Origin: Tribonema minus
Lineage: Eukaryota; Sar; Xanthophyceae; Tribonematales; Tribonemataceae
Assembly: GCA_017506865.1 (NCBI GenBank)
Contig: JAFCMP010000022.1
Location: 248,001-312,000, forward strand
Length of the DNA: 64,000 nt
Direction: 5' to 3'
Shown here in pieces: positions 11,758-22,035 of the stretch. Numbering within the stretch: the first letter of the stretch is position 1; each line of letters opens with the position of its first letter. Position numbers and translations under genes: made by a program. The notes below the pieces were generated by a model, which had not been told where the DNA came from, did no database searches, and worked only from the letters and a program-made list of their open reading frames with translations.

Positions 11758-14531
11758 TCACTTTTTGCCCTTCTTGCGCCCAGCACGTGTTTGCCCTGAC
11801 GTATTTGCTGCCGCTGCTGCTTCTTCAACTGGCAGCGTCAACTTCATGTGTGCCTGAATGGCTGCGAAGGGGTCTCGTTTAAAAGACTCGTTGGCCAACA
11901 CCGCTGCGAGTTGCGCCAGTTCCTTCTCGGCCACTGAGCGCTTGCCCTGATGACAACAAAAGCCAAGCATGAGAGCAACAAGAATTGAAGGTGGATGAGA
12001 ATGTTGGATGCACATCTGCATATTCGCACTGGAACAGCAATACTTACAGACATTGACCAGCCCAGTCACAGCAGAGCAGAGAGAGCTCTTTGTGATGAGT
12101 CATGTGCTAAGCACATGCTGTAGAGCCCTTTTGTATGGCCATGCGCCACATAGGATGCTCGTCTTGTAAATGATGCAACAGCAACTGCTCACCCCGACAG
12201 AGCGAGCAACTGGCCTACCCGTGACCATACAGCAGAATATGCATATGCAGCCTCCAAGCTGCAAAAAACATGGCGGTTTCACTGTCGTAACTGCTGGCCT
12301 GTAATCGGAGGGGTATGGATTGCAACCATTTACAAGTCGCATTGCGAGCACTATCGATCCCAATGCCTTAACACGCCCTGCACACAGCGTCTCAATGGGT
12401 ACGTCCACACCACATCGAGAGCAATGCTGAACTTGCACACTTCTAGAAGCATGACACTGCAGGTGCGCAATGACGTAGACCAGCAGCCGCGAGCTGCCCC
12501 CGTGCGAGTGCGCGAAGCCGATGGTCACTTGTGTGTGCGTGCATGCTCCTGCAGGCCTTCTGTTCGCGCAACCTCATGCACACGAAGAATGCCCATTGTG
12601 GCGTCCTACGCCAGGTGCGAAAGCATGCGCACTTGACCACACAAATCAAGATCTACACAGTACCGCACAGCGTACTTGGTCTGACACGGTGCATTCGTCG
12701 AAGTGCATGCATGTGCAGGCGGACGCAGGCGATGTGCACCTGATTTGTGTCGATACATCGAGATCTAACTGTGCCATACGTATCTTACAAAGTGCATGGG
12801 TACTGCAAAGTACATGTGAATGCAGGTGGAAGCTGGCGACGCGCACCTTATTAGTGATGATGCGCCGCGCGGGCGCGCTGCGTAACTGCGCTTTTGCTGC
12901 TTTCCGTTTCTGCGACGGCCCCGAAGCGTCCTCCGCAGCACCCGTTAGCGTCTCCATCAGGCCACCCATGCTGCCGAGGCCCTTGGCCGCCTGCGCATTG
13001 CAGTTGAACATTGCGCACACCGGTTGATGTGGGACCTCTTTCTTATCCAGGAGGGAGTTCGGATGTGTTGATGAATGAGCATCGGCGGACTCCGTGCCAG
13101 CAGCCGCGATAAGACAGAGGATGCAAGGGTCATCTGCCATCACTGGGCGAAAAGCGTCTGCAGCAGGTTTGAAAGTCCATTTTTGAAAAAAGGAGGCTGT
13201 GAGGCTACGGAGTCTGCTGCATTGGGTGTCTTGTCGTTCACGCTCGGAGCGTCTTGACGACAATGGCTGACGCGAGGGGCCACTGGTGCGAGAGCGTGCG
13301 AGAAACTGACGCTGCCTGCTGCTATGCATGGTTGTGGCTCGGCCATTGCACACCACTGCGCCGGGCGCGCACACTATGCATACTCAGACTACGTATCCAC
13401 GCATGCACGCTACCCGCTCTGCTGAAAGTCCTGAACATGTAGCGAAGCAAATAGCGCCCACGCGCACACAGGCAACAGCGCGCAATACGTATGGTAGGGG
13501 AGGGCGGGGGTCATGGCACGCCTCGGTCCTAGCCCGAACCCTGATGGCGGCCGCACCATACGGCATCGTAGTTGCAGTCGTCGCCGCAATGCACAAGCGA
13601 CCGACACAGAGCGCCTGCTGCCAGAGAGGTGATAGGCGGCGAAACAGGCAGTGGCACCAATCAGAGTTTGGCCGTGCTTAAGCATTTCCGTCAATTCTCT
13701 TGTGCCCATGCATACATATCATTACATACCTCTTGCTTGCGCTGCTCCACATTGGCTGTCACCAGAGTCCGCTTCCTCACGAGCGCGGCGCGCTTCGTGG
13801 CCCTCTTCCGCTGACCGCGGCTGCAGCGAGGATTGTCGCGGCACTGAGATGGTCAGATGCCGCATATATTATGTTGAAGTACACGGCACCCACGAGAGAG
13901 TGCAAATGGTCTGAACTTCTGTCAGGTATGTCTCTGCCAGTCTGCATGCATTGCCTCGTATCCAATAACGATGTGCCTGCACACGCGTGGGTGTAATATC
14001 GGTTCCCAGTAGGCCTGCCGAGATGCCTTGTGGAAGACGTCTATGCAGGCGCCACACAAACAGATCATGCATGGCAAGCAACAGAACCAAGTTCCTGAGT
14101 TATGTCGTGAGGCACACGACGCATGCATGTGTATGGCGAAATTCCGCCCATCGTGCCTGGGCCTCGTTGCCGTAGCTCAGAGCCTTTGCAATGTGGCTAC
14201 AATGCCACTTGACATGGTAGAGATGATGAGCTCGCGGCAGATCCCAGTCACTCTACTGTGCGCAGCTGGTGCAGGTATGCTTGACTGCGATTGCAGCCCA
14301 CAGCCAGCTCATAGCAGAGTCAACTCCATACCGCCAGTCATTTCTGGATTAATGCGATACTCGGTCAAGGGAACAATTTCTCAGTCTCGCTCGCTGCGCC
14401 TATGGTCACATGCCAACCATCTAAAACCCAACTCACCTCAAGTTTTCATCAGAAGGCTTTGCTACTGCCGAACTCACCGGCTTCTTGGCAGCAGCATTTC
14501 GCAGCTTCGTCGCTCTCTTAGCTTTCGCCAT
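11758..14531 (-). CDS. Basic nucleolar-type protein resembling ribosome biogenesis factor SLX9, 4 exons
   Basis: Exons in transcription order: 14531-14478, 13810-13730, 12990-12847, 11946-11758. All introns are GT-AG and every junction is phase 0; the product is 155 aa. Exon 1 begins MAKAKRATK after the first in-frame Met and ends at a GTGAGT donor. Exon 2 is extremely basic (residues 19-45). The last exon holds the best family evidence: a helix followed by FKRDPFAAIQAHM, matching from memory the C-terminal SLX9 pattern in which a conserved Phe and Pro precede an AI..HL segment, and a Lys/Arg-rich tail ending KKGKK. SLX9 acts in small-subunit rRNA processing and pre-40S export; that role is inferred from family resemblance only. 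The gene structure is more certain than the family. Other small basic nucleolar proteins remain possible. Confidence 0.55.
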
Positions 14532-14699
14532 CGTCTATCGCTCGCATCTGTGCACTCTCCCGGCTCTTCAAGTCAACTTCAACGATGTGTGACACGCCCT
14601 CAAAATGGCGAGCGTTGTTGCTGAGCGTACTTGGCAGTCAGTCGCGTAATGAACCACTGCACACTGATCTTCGATCCATGTCATACAATGGCACCGAGT

Positions 14700-15241
14700 C
14701 CAGCAGGTGGGCCAACAATTCTACCTCTCCAGCATGTCAAAAATGGCCACGCCGGAGACGTTCCAAGAAGACTTGACACGGGGCGTCTGCTACTCACTTG
14801 CGCCCATATCCACGGATGATATGGAGCAAACGTCTTCGACGCCGTGCTGCCAGCTCTACATCGCCACATGTGCCTGGAGGGATTGGTTGCAGGACAGCCA
14901 CCTGTCAAAGTCACGGACAGTCGCGACGGGCACGCCACCACAGCAGTCTTCGAAAAAGACATGGCCCTCCTCCGGTGCACAACGCCTCTGGGTCCGACAT
15001 TCACCTGTCGCCACCGCTTCCTCTCGGATCTGCGAGCATTGGCGATCGCCGTGTTCGCCTACCAAGGCTCCGATTTCTCGGTTCACGTTCAGCACGGGTC
15101 ACCTAAACGAAGGTAATAAAGCGAGAATACGTGGTTGACACGTGTATGCTACACCGGGCTTGTTTGGATCACCAGTTTACTCAACGCGTGGGGAAGTAAT
15201 GGGCATTTTTCCTGGCCCTAGTGATCCGATATACTTCGGCT
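14700..15241 (+). pseudogene. Broken trypsin-fold protease copy
   Basis: Protein-level similarity to the intact minus-strand protease at 15496-16134 runs through the whole segment but jumps between frames. The His region (LLTCAHIHG, near 14790) and the Asp region (EKDMALLR, near 14960) are present. At the nucleophile the matching segment reads GLFGSPV where the intact copy reads GFSGAPV, so the Ser is lost, and a stop codon follows the REYVV stretch at about 15135. Frame changes plus stop plus lost nucleophile make a pseudogene. It is in inverted, tail-to-tail orientation to the intact copy. Confidence 0.75.
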
Positions 15242-16060
15242 GAAGGGGTGCTGCGCTGAGACGTGATACAAGGTTGGCATCAAAGTGCGATTAACCTCAT
15301 GCGGAAGCATCTGGGCCTATCAGACATGAAAGCCCTGCGTAAACAACGTTACTCAAAACTCAAGACTAACAGTACCAGGTGCCGTTCATGTGAGGGATGT
15401 CATATTTGACAGGCTCAGATGCTTCCGTATGAGGTTGCACATGTACCTTCAGAGATAGTCGAGCCAATCTAGTATATTGTCCCCGCGCAGCACCCTCACC
15501 GAGGCATGGGTTTGCTGGTTTGGCCGAGTATGATGCCGATGACCTGCCCGCGTGCCAAATAGACCGGTGCTCCAGAGAAGCCCGGTGCAGCGTACATCGC
15601 AACCAGGTATTCTCGCTCTGTTACCTCCGTTAGGTAACCAGTGCAGAACGTGAAGGAGTAGCTGGAGCCTTGAAAGGCGAAGGCGGCGACTTCATCGTTA
15701 ATGCTCGCCGAACCGAAAGGAAGCGGCGGCGGCAGGTGCACATCGGGGCCCAGAGGCGTTGTGGACCGGAACAGGGCCATGTCTTTTTCGAAGATGGCTG
15801 TGGTGGCGTGCCCGTCGCGACTGTCCGCGAATTTGATGGTTGGCTGTCCTGCAACCACTGCCTCCAGGCCTATGATGCGATTGAAAGCTGGCAGCACGGC
15901 GTCGAATACGTTTGCTCCACGCCGACCGTGGAGATGGGCGCAAGTGAGGAGCAGATGCCCCGTGTACGAATCGTTGCCGCCTTGGTACAGGTACAGTAGC
16001 TCGTGTAACTTTGAAACCTGTTGGTCGTCCTTGCAGCACCAGGTTGTACCCATGAGAGGC
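14700..16060. repeat. Inverted duplication containing two protease copies
   Basis: The two arms (about 14700-15335 and 16050-15395) are inverted copies. Similarity continues past the coding ends into the centre: ACCTCATGCGGAAGCATCTG at 15297 pairs with the complement of 15410-15435. The unpaired centre is about 60 bases near 15365. Confidence 0.75.
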
Positions 16061-16134
16061 TGCGCATGCTTGCCGCAGCCCATTGAAACGCTGGTAGCCT
16101 GCGAGCTGGGCAGAGATCGCGCCGCCAGCTCCAA
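15496..16134 (-). CDS. Trypsin-like serine protease domain protein
   Basis: A 212-residue single-exon frame from the Met at 16134 to the stop at 15496. The three trypsin-fold active-site blocks occur in order: His67 in LLTCAHLHG, Asp118 in EKDMALFR and Ser187 in PGFSGAPV, followed by a GQVIGIIL strand as in S1 proteases. No signal peptide or Cys-zymogen pattern is evident, so it resembles intracellular trypsin-2/HtrA-like domains more than secreted digestive trypsins. The domain is near minimal size, with no PDZ or other added domain. The start is uncertain, since the first ~40 residues have no family features. A broken inverted copy faces it tail to tail, and a Ser-to-Ala tandem relative lies 1.8 kb away. 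The substrate is unknown. Confidence 0.7.
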   Translation of the reverse strand: MELAARSLPSSQATSVSMGCGKHAQPLMGTTWCCKDDQQVSKLHELLYLYQGGNDSYTGHLLLTCAHLHGRRGANVFDAVLPAFNRIIGLEAVVAGQPTIKFADSRDGHATTAIFEKDMALFRSTTPLGPDVHLPPPLPFGSASINDEVAAFAFQGSSYSFTFCTGYLTEVTEREYLVAMYAAPGFSGAPVYLARGQVIGIILGQTSKPMPR

Positions 16135-17960
16135 TCACTCGGTCTGGCAGGCCTACCAATCTGAAAAGCGCCGGCGCATCCGGCTGCATTGGCTCACCTG
16201 CCACAACCCCATCAACCGCGGACTTCACGACATGATCACCTCGTTTCATGCACACTTTCCGCCTCTGGAGGCTATCAACTTTGGCATGCGCGCGTGAGAG
16301 GGGGTGGGGGGGGGGGGGGGGGGGGGGAACAGGGGACGGCAGAGCGTTGTCGCAGGGGCAGCTGCGCTCTGTTCTGCCAGTGGGACAGAGACAACAAGAC
16401 ACTAGTGCAGGGGCAACTGCACTCTCTTCACCGCTGTTGTGCACCGCGCTCCGCCGGTTTGGTCGCTGGGTTACTGCTGCGCGATGCATGCCGCACAGTG
16501 CTACGTAACGTACGCTGCGTGGCACTGCGCAGTCGGCGCCGATGCGGCTACACCGCCGCCGCCGCGCGGCGACACTGCCGCCGTCACTGCTGGTTCTACT
16601 GCGCGTGTCACGCCGCGGCTCAACACCTCCATATAGATATCTACTGCAAGATCAAGGGGGTAGTCAACAACAACCTGAAGTCGCCACTCCTCCAAGCCGG
16701 GTACCACGACTGTCGCCGCGTGCAAGCCCTCAGCGCTTCCGCCGCACGCCGGACCCTACTAAGTTCTATACTTTGCTTCGCAATGCGCATGCAGCTTCAA
16801 CGCCGCTCATGCCTCAGTGACTGCAGAGTACGTGCCGTTTCCGCACAGCAGCGTTTCGCACGTTTGTCAACTGCAACATCGGATTGGCCCGCGACGCTGT
16901 CGCCACTTATGTTTGATCCCCTTTTGAGATGGCGCACCTCGTGCCTTCACGCTTACCAAAAACTGATGAAGCGGTCGCGCGGCAGCGCATTGCAGCGGCA
17001 TTGTAGGCGGCGTAGTGCACGCATGCGTTGCGGTAGTGCTGGCAGCGGCGCCCAGAGCATCGCCGTGTAGCAAAGCTGCAGTGTGCACTGCAGTAGTGCT
17101 GACGGCGGCGCCCAAACCGCCGCCTGATGGCGGTGCCCAAAGCATTGCCGCATGCTGGCGATATGGCACGCAAAGTAATGCCTGGGCGGCGGTGCTAATT
17201 GAATGTGGCGCATTCAAATACACTGTACAGTGAGCGCACTAGTAGCAGCAGCAAAAAAAAAACAAACATTGCAGCGGCATGAGGCGTCGTGCTAGGCGCA
17301 GTGCGGCGCAGGACTGACGGCGCCGTTGACATGGGGGCATCAGTGGTGCTGATGATGTCATCAAAGCTCTCCTTCATTGGCGCCACAGGTCGACCGCGCC
17401 GGCAGTGGGTGGCAGCGTCTTGTCCTGGCATTGGCCGCACACGTTGCCGTGCGCACAGCAGTGACGGCTATGATATGTGGAGGCAGAAGCTCTGACTGTG
17501 TGTTGCAGCTGCACCGGCGTTGTATAAGTGCTCAGTTGTGACGGTGCCGCACTGCCTGCGACAATCACTGGTGCTGACGACGTTGTCCAGGCTTACTGGC
17601 ACAAGCACACTGGCAACATGATGAACAAGTGCGGCACGGCGAAGTCCCACTGGAAGCGGTACTTTACGAGCTGTGGTGGTGCACACCGCCGCGGTGGCTC
17701 TCGTTGTCGCTCATGATGGCGCGGTGGATGCTGGGGCTCTTTCGTTAGAGAAACACCCAGCTCGCGCAGCTAGACTGCATGCGCACATTGCGTTTAAGCA
17801 GATCGCGGGGTGCACTTTTCAGGCGTCCACTCAGTCCTAGGAGTACAAGAGGGTGGGTCGCCGGCGCAGCGCGCTAAGGCTAGCGGATACCGAGGATACC
17901 GAACACACTTTGTGATTTCCGTCAGCTCCGAGTCTTTCAGAATGTGATGTAGCAAGTGCC
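16135..17960. other. No gene recognised; poly-G tract at 16300-16327
   Basis: The longest frame (16189-17070, +) is Arg/Ser/Cys-rich, crosses the poly-G tract and has no family resemblance. There is no splice-consistent gene model. Short repeats of CGGCGCCCAAA type occur around 17045-17145. Confidence 0.4.
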
Positions 17961-19493
17961 GTGATCTTCGACTTGGAAGTGTGTCACCTGACCCATCGAA
18001 AGCGCGCAAACTGTCCCATGGAACTGAACACTCACAAAGTTCAACTTCGCTGTGCGATGTTGAAGTGGGGGTCCAAACTTTATTCCAACGAAAACGAAGC
18101 CATGGAGCCCATCGTTGTGCAAGATTATGCATCACCGACGTATGAGGCAGACCTTCCGCACCTGCTGACCCAGCGCATGCAGAACCTGGTGATCCTCATT
18201 CAAGCCATCGACAGCAATGGTGGTACCTGCAAGACATTCAATGGCGTCCTCTACCTAGGCGGCGGGCAGCAGAAGGGCTGCTACGTGATCTCCGTCGTAC
18301 ACATGCCCGCCGCCGACGATGCGACGACTTATCGCGCTCTTGTGCAAGGCACCACCGTGAGATTGACCCAGATCAAAACAGGCCGCAAAGTGAACGGGGA
18401 TGTTGTTGTTTTCCGATGCGAGGAAGCCCTGCCCGAGCTGCCGGCACCAATGCCTGTCGCCATGGGCTATGCTGGGCGCCGTGCGTACGTCTTTGCTCGC
18501 CGAGATGACGCCACGCACGTGCTTCTCCGTGGGAAGATCGCGTCATGGGAACTGCGCGAGGGCACGATCTCGCTAACAGACCACGTGGACGCCTGTTATG
18601 CGGGAGCTCCGGTCGTTACACCGCAGGGCATCCTGGTGGGGCTGCTGGACAGCCGCTCCGGCGACAACCAGCCAACAGCATACGTGTCGATTGGCATCAT
18701 CGACGTCATCCTCTATGCGTCTCCACCTCATCTACCTGCCTTTCCCAGGCTTCAAGGCTTAGAGTCGCAGGTGGGTGCCCCAACAACCGCTGGCATAAAG
18801 CCCATCGTTGTGCAAGATTATGCATCACCGACCTATGAGGCAGACCTTCCGCACCTGCTGACCCAGCGCATGCAGAACCTGGTGATCCTCATTCAAGCCA
18901 TCGACAGCGAAGGTGATACCTTCAAGACATTCGATGGCGTCCTCTACCTAGGCGGCGGGCAGAAGAAGGGAAGCTACGTGATCTCCGTCATGCACTTGCC
19001 CGCCGCCGGCGAAGCGGTAACTTACCGCGCTGTTGTGCAAGGCACCACCGTGAGATTGACCCAGATCAAAACAGGCCGCAAAGTGAACATGGATGTTGTT
19101 GTTTTCCGATGCGAGGAAGCCCTGCCTGAGCTGCCGGCGCCGATGCCTGTCGCCATGGGCTATGCTGGGCGCTCTGCGTACGTCTTCGCTCGCCGAGATG
19201 ACGCCACGTACGTGCTCCTCCGTGGGAAGATCACGTCATGGGAGCTGCGCGAGGGCACGATCTCGCTAACAGACCATGTGGACGCCTGTTATGCGGGAGC
19301 TCCGGTCGTTACACCGCAGGGCATCCTGGTGGGACTGCTGGACAGCCGCTCCGCCGACAAGCAGCCAACAGCATATGTGTCGATTGGCATCATCGACGTC
19401 ATCCTCTATGCGTCTCCACCTCATCTGCCCGCCTTTCCCAGGCTTGACTTCGAGTCGCAGGTGAGACGTGCTCGTGATTTTGAGTCCTTCTGA
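17961..19493 (+). CDS. Tandem two-domain trypsin-fold pseudoenzyme (Ser to Ala)
   Basis: A 510-residue open frame made of two nearly identical 231-residue units; the nucleotide repeat period is 693 bases (matching points 18111 and 18804). Each unit aligns with the neighbouring protease: His at 114 and 345 (YVISVVH and YVISVMH), Asp at 147 and 378 (before VVVFRCEE), and the nucleophile block as ACYAGAPVVTPQGILVGLL, split here as ACYAGAPV then a GILVGLL strand. The Ser position of GFSGAPV is Ala214 and Ala445. Both domains should therefore lack proteolysis, suggesting a binding or regulatory role (inference). Each unit ends LESQ or FESQ followed by GTGGGT or GTGAGA, which look like donors, so splicing may skip or replace parts. 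The first ~47 residues have no counterpart in unit 2, and Met48 (18102) is an alternative start. Confidence 0.7.
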   Translation: MIFDLEVCHLTHRKRANCPMELNTHKVQLRCAMLKWGSKLYSNENEAMEPIVVQDYASPTYEADLPHLLTQRMQNLVILIQAIDSNGGTCKTFNGVLYLGGGQQKGCYVISVVHMPAADDATTYRALVQGTTVRLTQIKTGRKVNGDVVVFRCEEALPELPAPMPVAMGYAGRRAYVFARRDDATHVLLRGKIASWELREGTISLTDHVDACYAGAPVVTPQGILVGLLDSRSGDNQPTAYVSIGIIDVILYASPPHLPAFPRLQGLESQVGAPTTAGIKPIVVQDYASPTYEADLPHLLTQRMQNLVILIQAIDSEGDTFKTFDGVLYLGGGQKKGSYVISVMHLPAAGEAVTYRAVVQGTTVRLTQIKTGRKVNMDVVVFRCEEALPELPAPMPVAMGYAGRSAYVFARRDDATYVLLRGKITSWELREGTISLTDHVDACYAGAPVVTPQGILVGLLDSRSADKQPTAYVSIGIIDVILYASPPHLPAFPRLDFESQVRRARDFESF

Positions 19494-21400
19494 AGTACTT
19501 GCCTGGCTTGGTTTCGTTGTAGTGCTGATATTGTATGACGTAGCTTTGCACGAAGGACGCCATGTGTCAGGTGCGCTCCGAGTGCAGACAGGAATATTTG
19601 TGTAACCGTGTAATATGCGATTAAGCACACCTATGAATTTGAATTTTGCAGGGCAGCGAGCATACAAATGACGACACAACAGCGCAGTACGCCCTGTGCT
19701 TACTGATACATCCCAGCACCATGCGGATATCTCATTTGAGTGTAATTGGTGCAGTGCGGCAGCTGCGCGAACACTTTGTTAGGCTCACTATGTGTCCTGC
19801 GCAGCTTACACTGCTCCACCTTCTGTCCAGCATGCAGTGAAACACACCGAATTGACAAGTCGGCGCATGCAAGGTCAATGCCGCCTGCATGGCAACACTA
19901 CTGCGCCCTCCCTACGATATCCCTCCTCGCCTCACAACTGATGGTAGGCACCGCCTTTCTAACAGAGTGTTTCCTGGTTTTCGGCATTGTGTCATGTTGC
20001 CATGCAACCGAGTTTGCATGGCCTAGAATACTGCCAGTATGGCACCGCTCTGCCTTAGGGCCCTCGTCAACAGGAGTGGGTGTTTCTCTATGTTGATGCT
20101 GACTGCCACGTATGCCTTCAGGGCCACTTGATATTCTGTTGCTTGGCTATGCAGCTTTGATCCAAAGCGCAGTACATTGATTCACCACTGCCTTTGGAGC
20201 TGATCCATGCTATTTCCTGCCAGGCGTCAGTTTCGTACAGTGCGAAACCTGCATGTAGGGCTCGCCCGCTTAGGCTGTGGCTCAAGCATGGCACTGAACT
20301 TAGCGCAATAAACACCACTGATTACACTGCCATCTTCCGCCGCTTTTCTACCCTTTGCAGTTGGGGTGAGAGCAGGGAGACGAGAAGCTGTCTCGGTCAC
20401 CAAGGCGGTGGTGAGCAGAGGACCGCTGGCTGGAAAGGGTGCGAGCAGAGAGACAAGGACCAGAAGCCACTAGTTTGGCAGAAAGTACGCAACAAGGAGT
20501 GGAGCGGCGGCTGGAACAAAGGACAGTTCGAGCGGACACAGCAGCAGGAGCTGAGATGAAAGTGTGTTGTGCCATTCCATAGTGACCGCAACATGTGGTG
20601 CACCGCACACCGCGGCAGGTCGCTGATAGATTGCGTATGTCTTGACTTGCGTTTCCACATGTGCGGGCCCGCACCCACTGAATACAGAATGTGGTATGAG
20701 ACCCAGAGCCACACCCACTCTCAGAAAGTCCCAGATGTACACAATAGGTTGCTTGCAGCAAATGGGGTACTGCAGCATCTGGTGAAGGGTGAAAGCGCTG
20801 AGATAGTCCATGCGTACTTGCTTGGCTTGCATTTTCAGAACCAGCCTCTGCATGGGCTCTCAATAGGAACATACATGGACACTGCCTGAGGCTGCTCAAC
20901 TTGCATCACGGAATGCTGCACTGGTGGCTTGAGTAATGAGTGATCTGCTGGCGGCTGCTTGTTGTGTGGTCACATGCTCCTGGCTGTGCATCAGGTTGCT
21001 CCTGCACCGTGCGTCCCACGCTCCTAGACTGTTCGCATGTTTGCGCCTCAACCTTGCTTTGGGGCCCACTTCTTCTCAAGAGTCAATTACTGTACAACTC
21101 ACAAAAATCGCTTGACCTTACGCTGGAGTTGGGCATTTAAGAAGCAATTGTCGTTGCCCACACCAACTGGTACAGCCATGCCAATCCTACTACATACATG
21201 CTTGAATTGAGAGTCGCAAGAGTATGCGCATGTTGGACTATGGGCCTTGTTTCGTGTCTATAGTTATGTCTAGCCCATAGTCCTATGGTTCGCGTCTGTT
21301 CGCAGTGACAGTTACAGCGGTTACGTAATCGCCTCAACAACGCACACACTTGTGTTTTCGGGCAGCACGGACATCTTGGGTTCGTGCTCTTGTTGCTGTC
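19494..21400. other. No gene recognised
   Basis: Frames here are short or low in coding character on both strands; the 183-residue minus frame at 20348-20899 has no recognisable motif. A perfect 11-base inverted repeat is noted separately at 21235-21283. Confidence 0.4.
21235..21283. repeat. Perfect 11-base inverted repeat (hairpin)
   Basis: GGACTATGGGC at 21235-21245 is exactly complementary to GCCCATAGTCC at 21273-21283, with a 27-base loop. No T run follows and no gene is next to it, so its role is unknown. Confidence 0.7.
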
Positions 21401-21429
21401 ATGTCATCTAAGAGAGGATGATGACAACC

Positions 21430-21960
21430 AAGTACGACGTTCATGTCAAGGGCGATCTGTCCAAGGTAACTCTCAAGGTTATGAGATTGGGACGCTTCCT
21501 CTGCACATACATCGCGATGCATGTTAGGATGTCTCTGCGCAAAGTCATGAGAACGGTCATGGTGCTTACGTGGCGTCACACAAGGGTAATCCCAGCACCG
21601 ACCAGCTCCGGATGCAAGCCACCAAGCTTTGTGTTACTGAAACGACGGGCGATGGCGTTTGCATGCTACTGCAGGGCATCATGAGTACAAACCAGGAAAA
21701 CGTGAACAACGTTGGGCAAGTATATTTACATGTGCCACTGCAGATGAGGACCGTGGCTTTGTTCAAGAATTCCTGTCCAATTCACGGACATGCTGCGAAA
21801 AGTGTACACATCACAGCCCTCAACCGGCGCGACATCATGAGCGCCAGTTCAGCCTGCGGAGTGCCTGTTGAACTGTTCAACCCTCCGACTGCTTTACTTG
21901 CAGTTCCGGTGATCAGCCAGCAGGCTATGTACACCATAAACCCCAGTGACTTAATAACAA
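21430..21960 (+). pseudogene. Possible diverged trypsin-fold remnant with Cys at the nucleophile
   Basis: A plus-strand frame has a possible His block (GAYVASHK, near 21560), a GDGVCML block at the Asp position (near 21650) and SSACGVPV followed by ALLAVPV (near 21845-21905). This mirrors the order and spacing of the neighbouring protease genes, with Cys in place of Ser. A stop at about 21526 interrupts the upstream part and there is no good start. Similarity is weak and judged by eye only. Confidence 0.25.
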
Positions 21961-21986
21961 AAGTACAGCTTCAAGTTCGCATCTTG

Positions 21987-22011
21987 CCCCCCCCCCCCCC
22001 CCCCCCCCCCC
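21987..22011 (+). repeat. Poly-C tract, 25 bases
   Basis: C homopolymer immediately beyond the 3' end of the minus-strand dehydrogenase (poly-G in its transcript). Confidence 0.95.
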
Positions 22012-22035
22012 GGTGCATGCACTGAGCACCGCTGC

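Noticed and set aside
16189..17070. 293-codon plus-strand frame
   Set aside because: It runs through a poly-G tract, shows no family similarity, and has no signal of selection for amino-acid pattern.
20348..20899. 183-codon minus-strand frame
   Set aside because: No motif, no splice support, Cys/Ser-rich composition typical of random frames in this genome.
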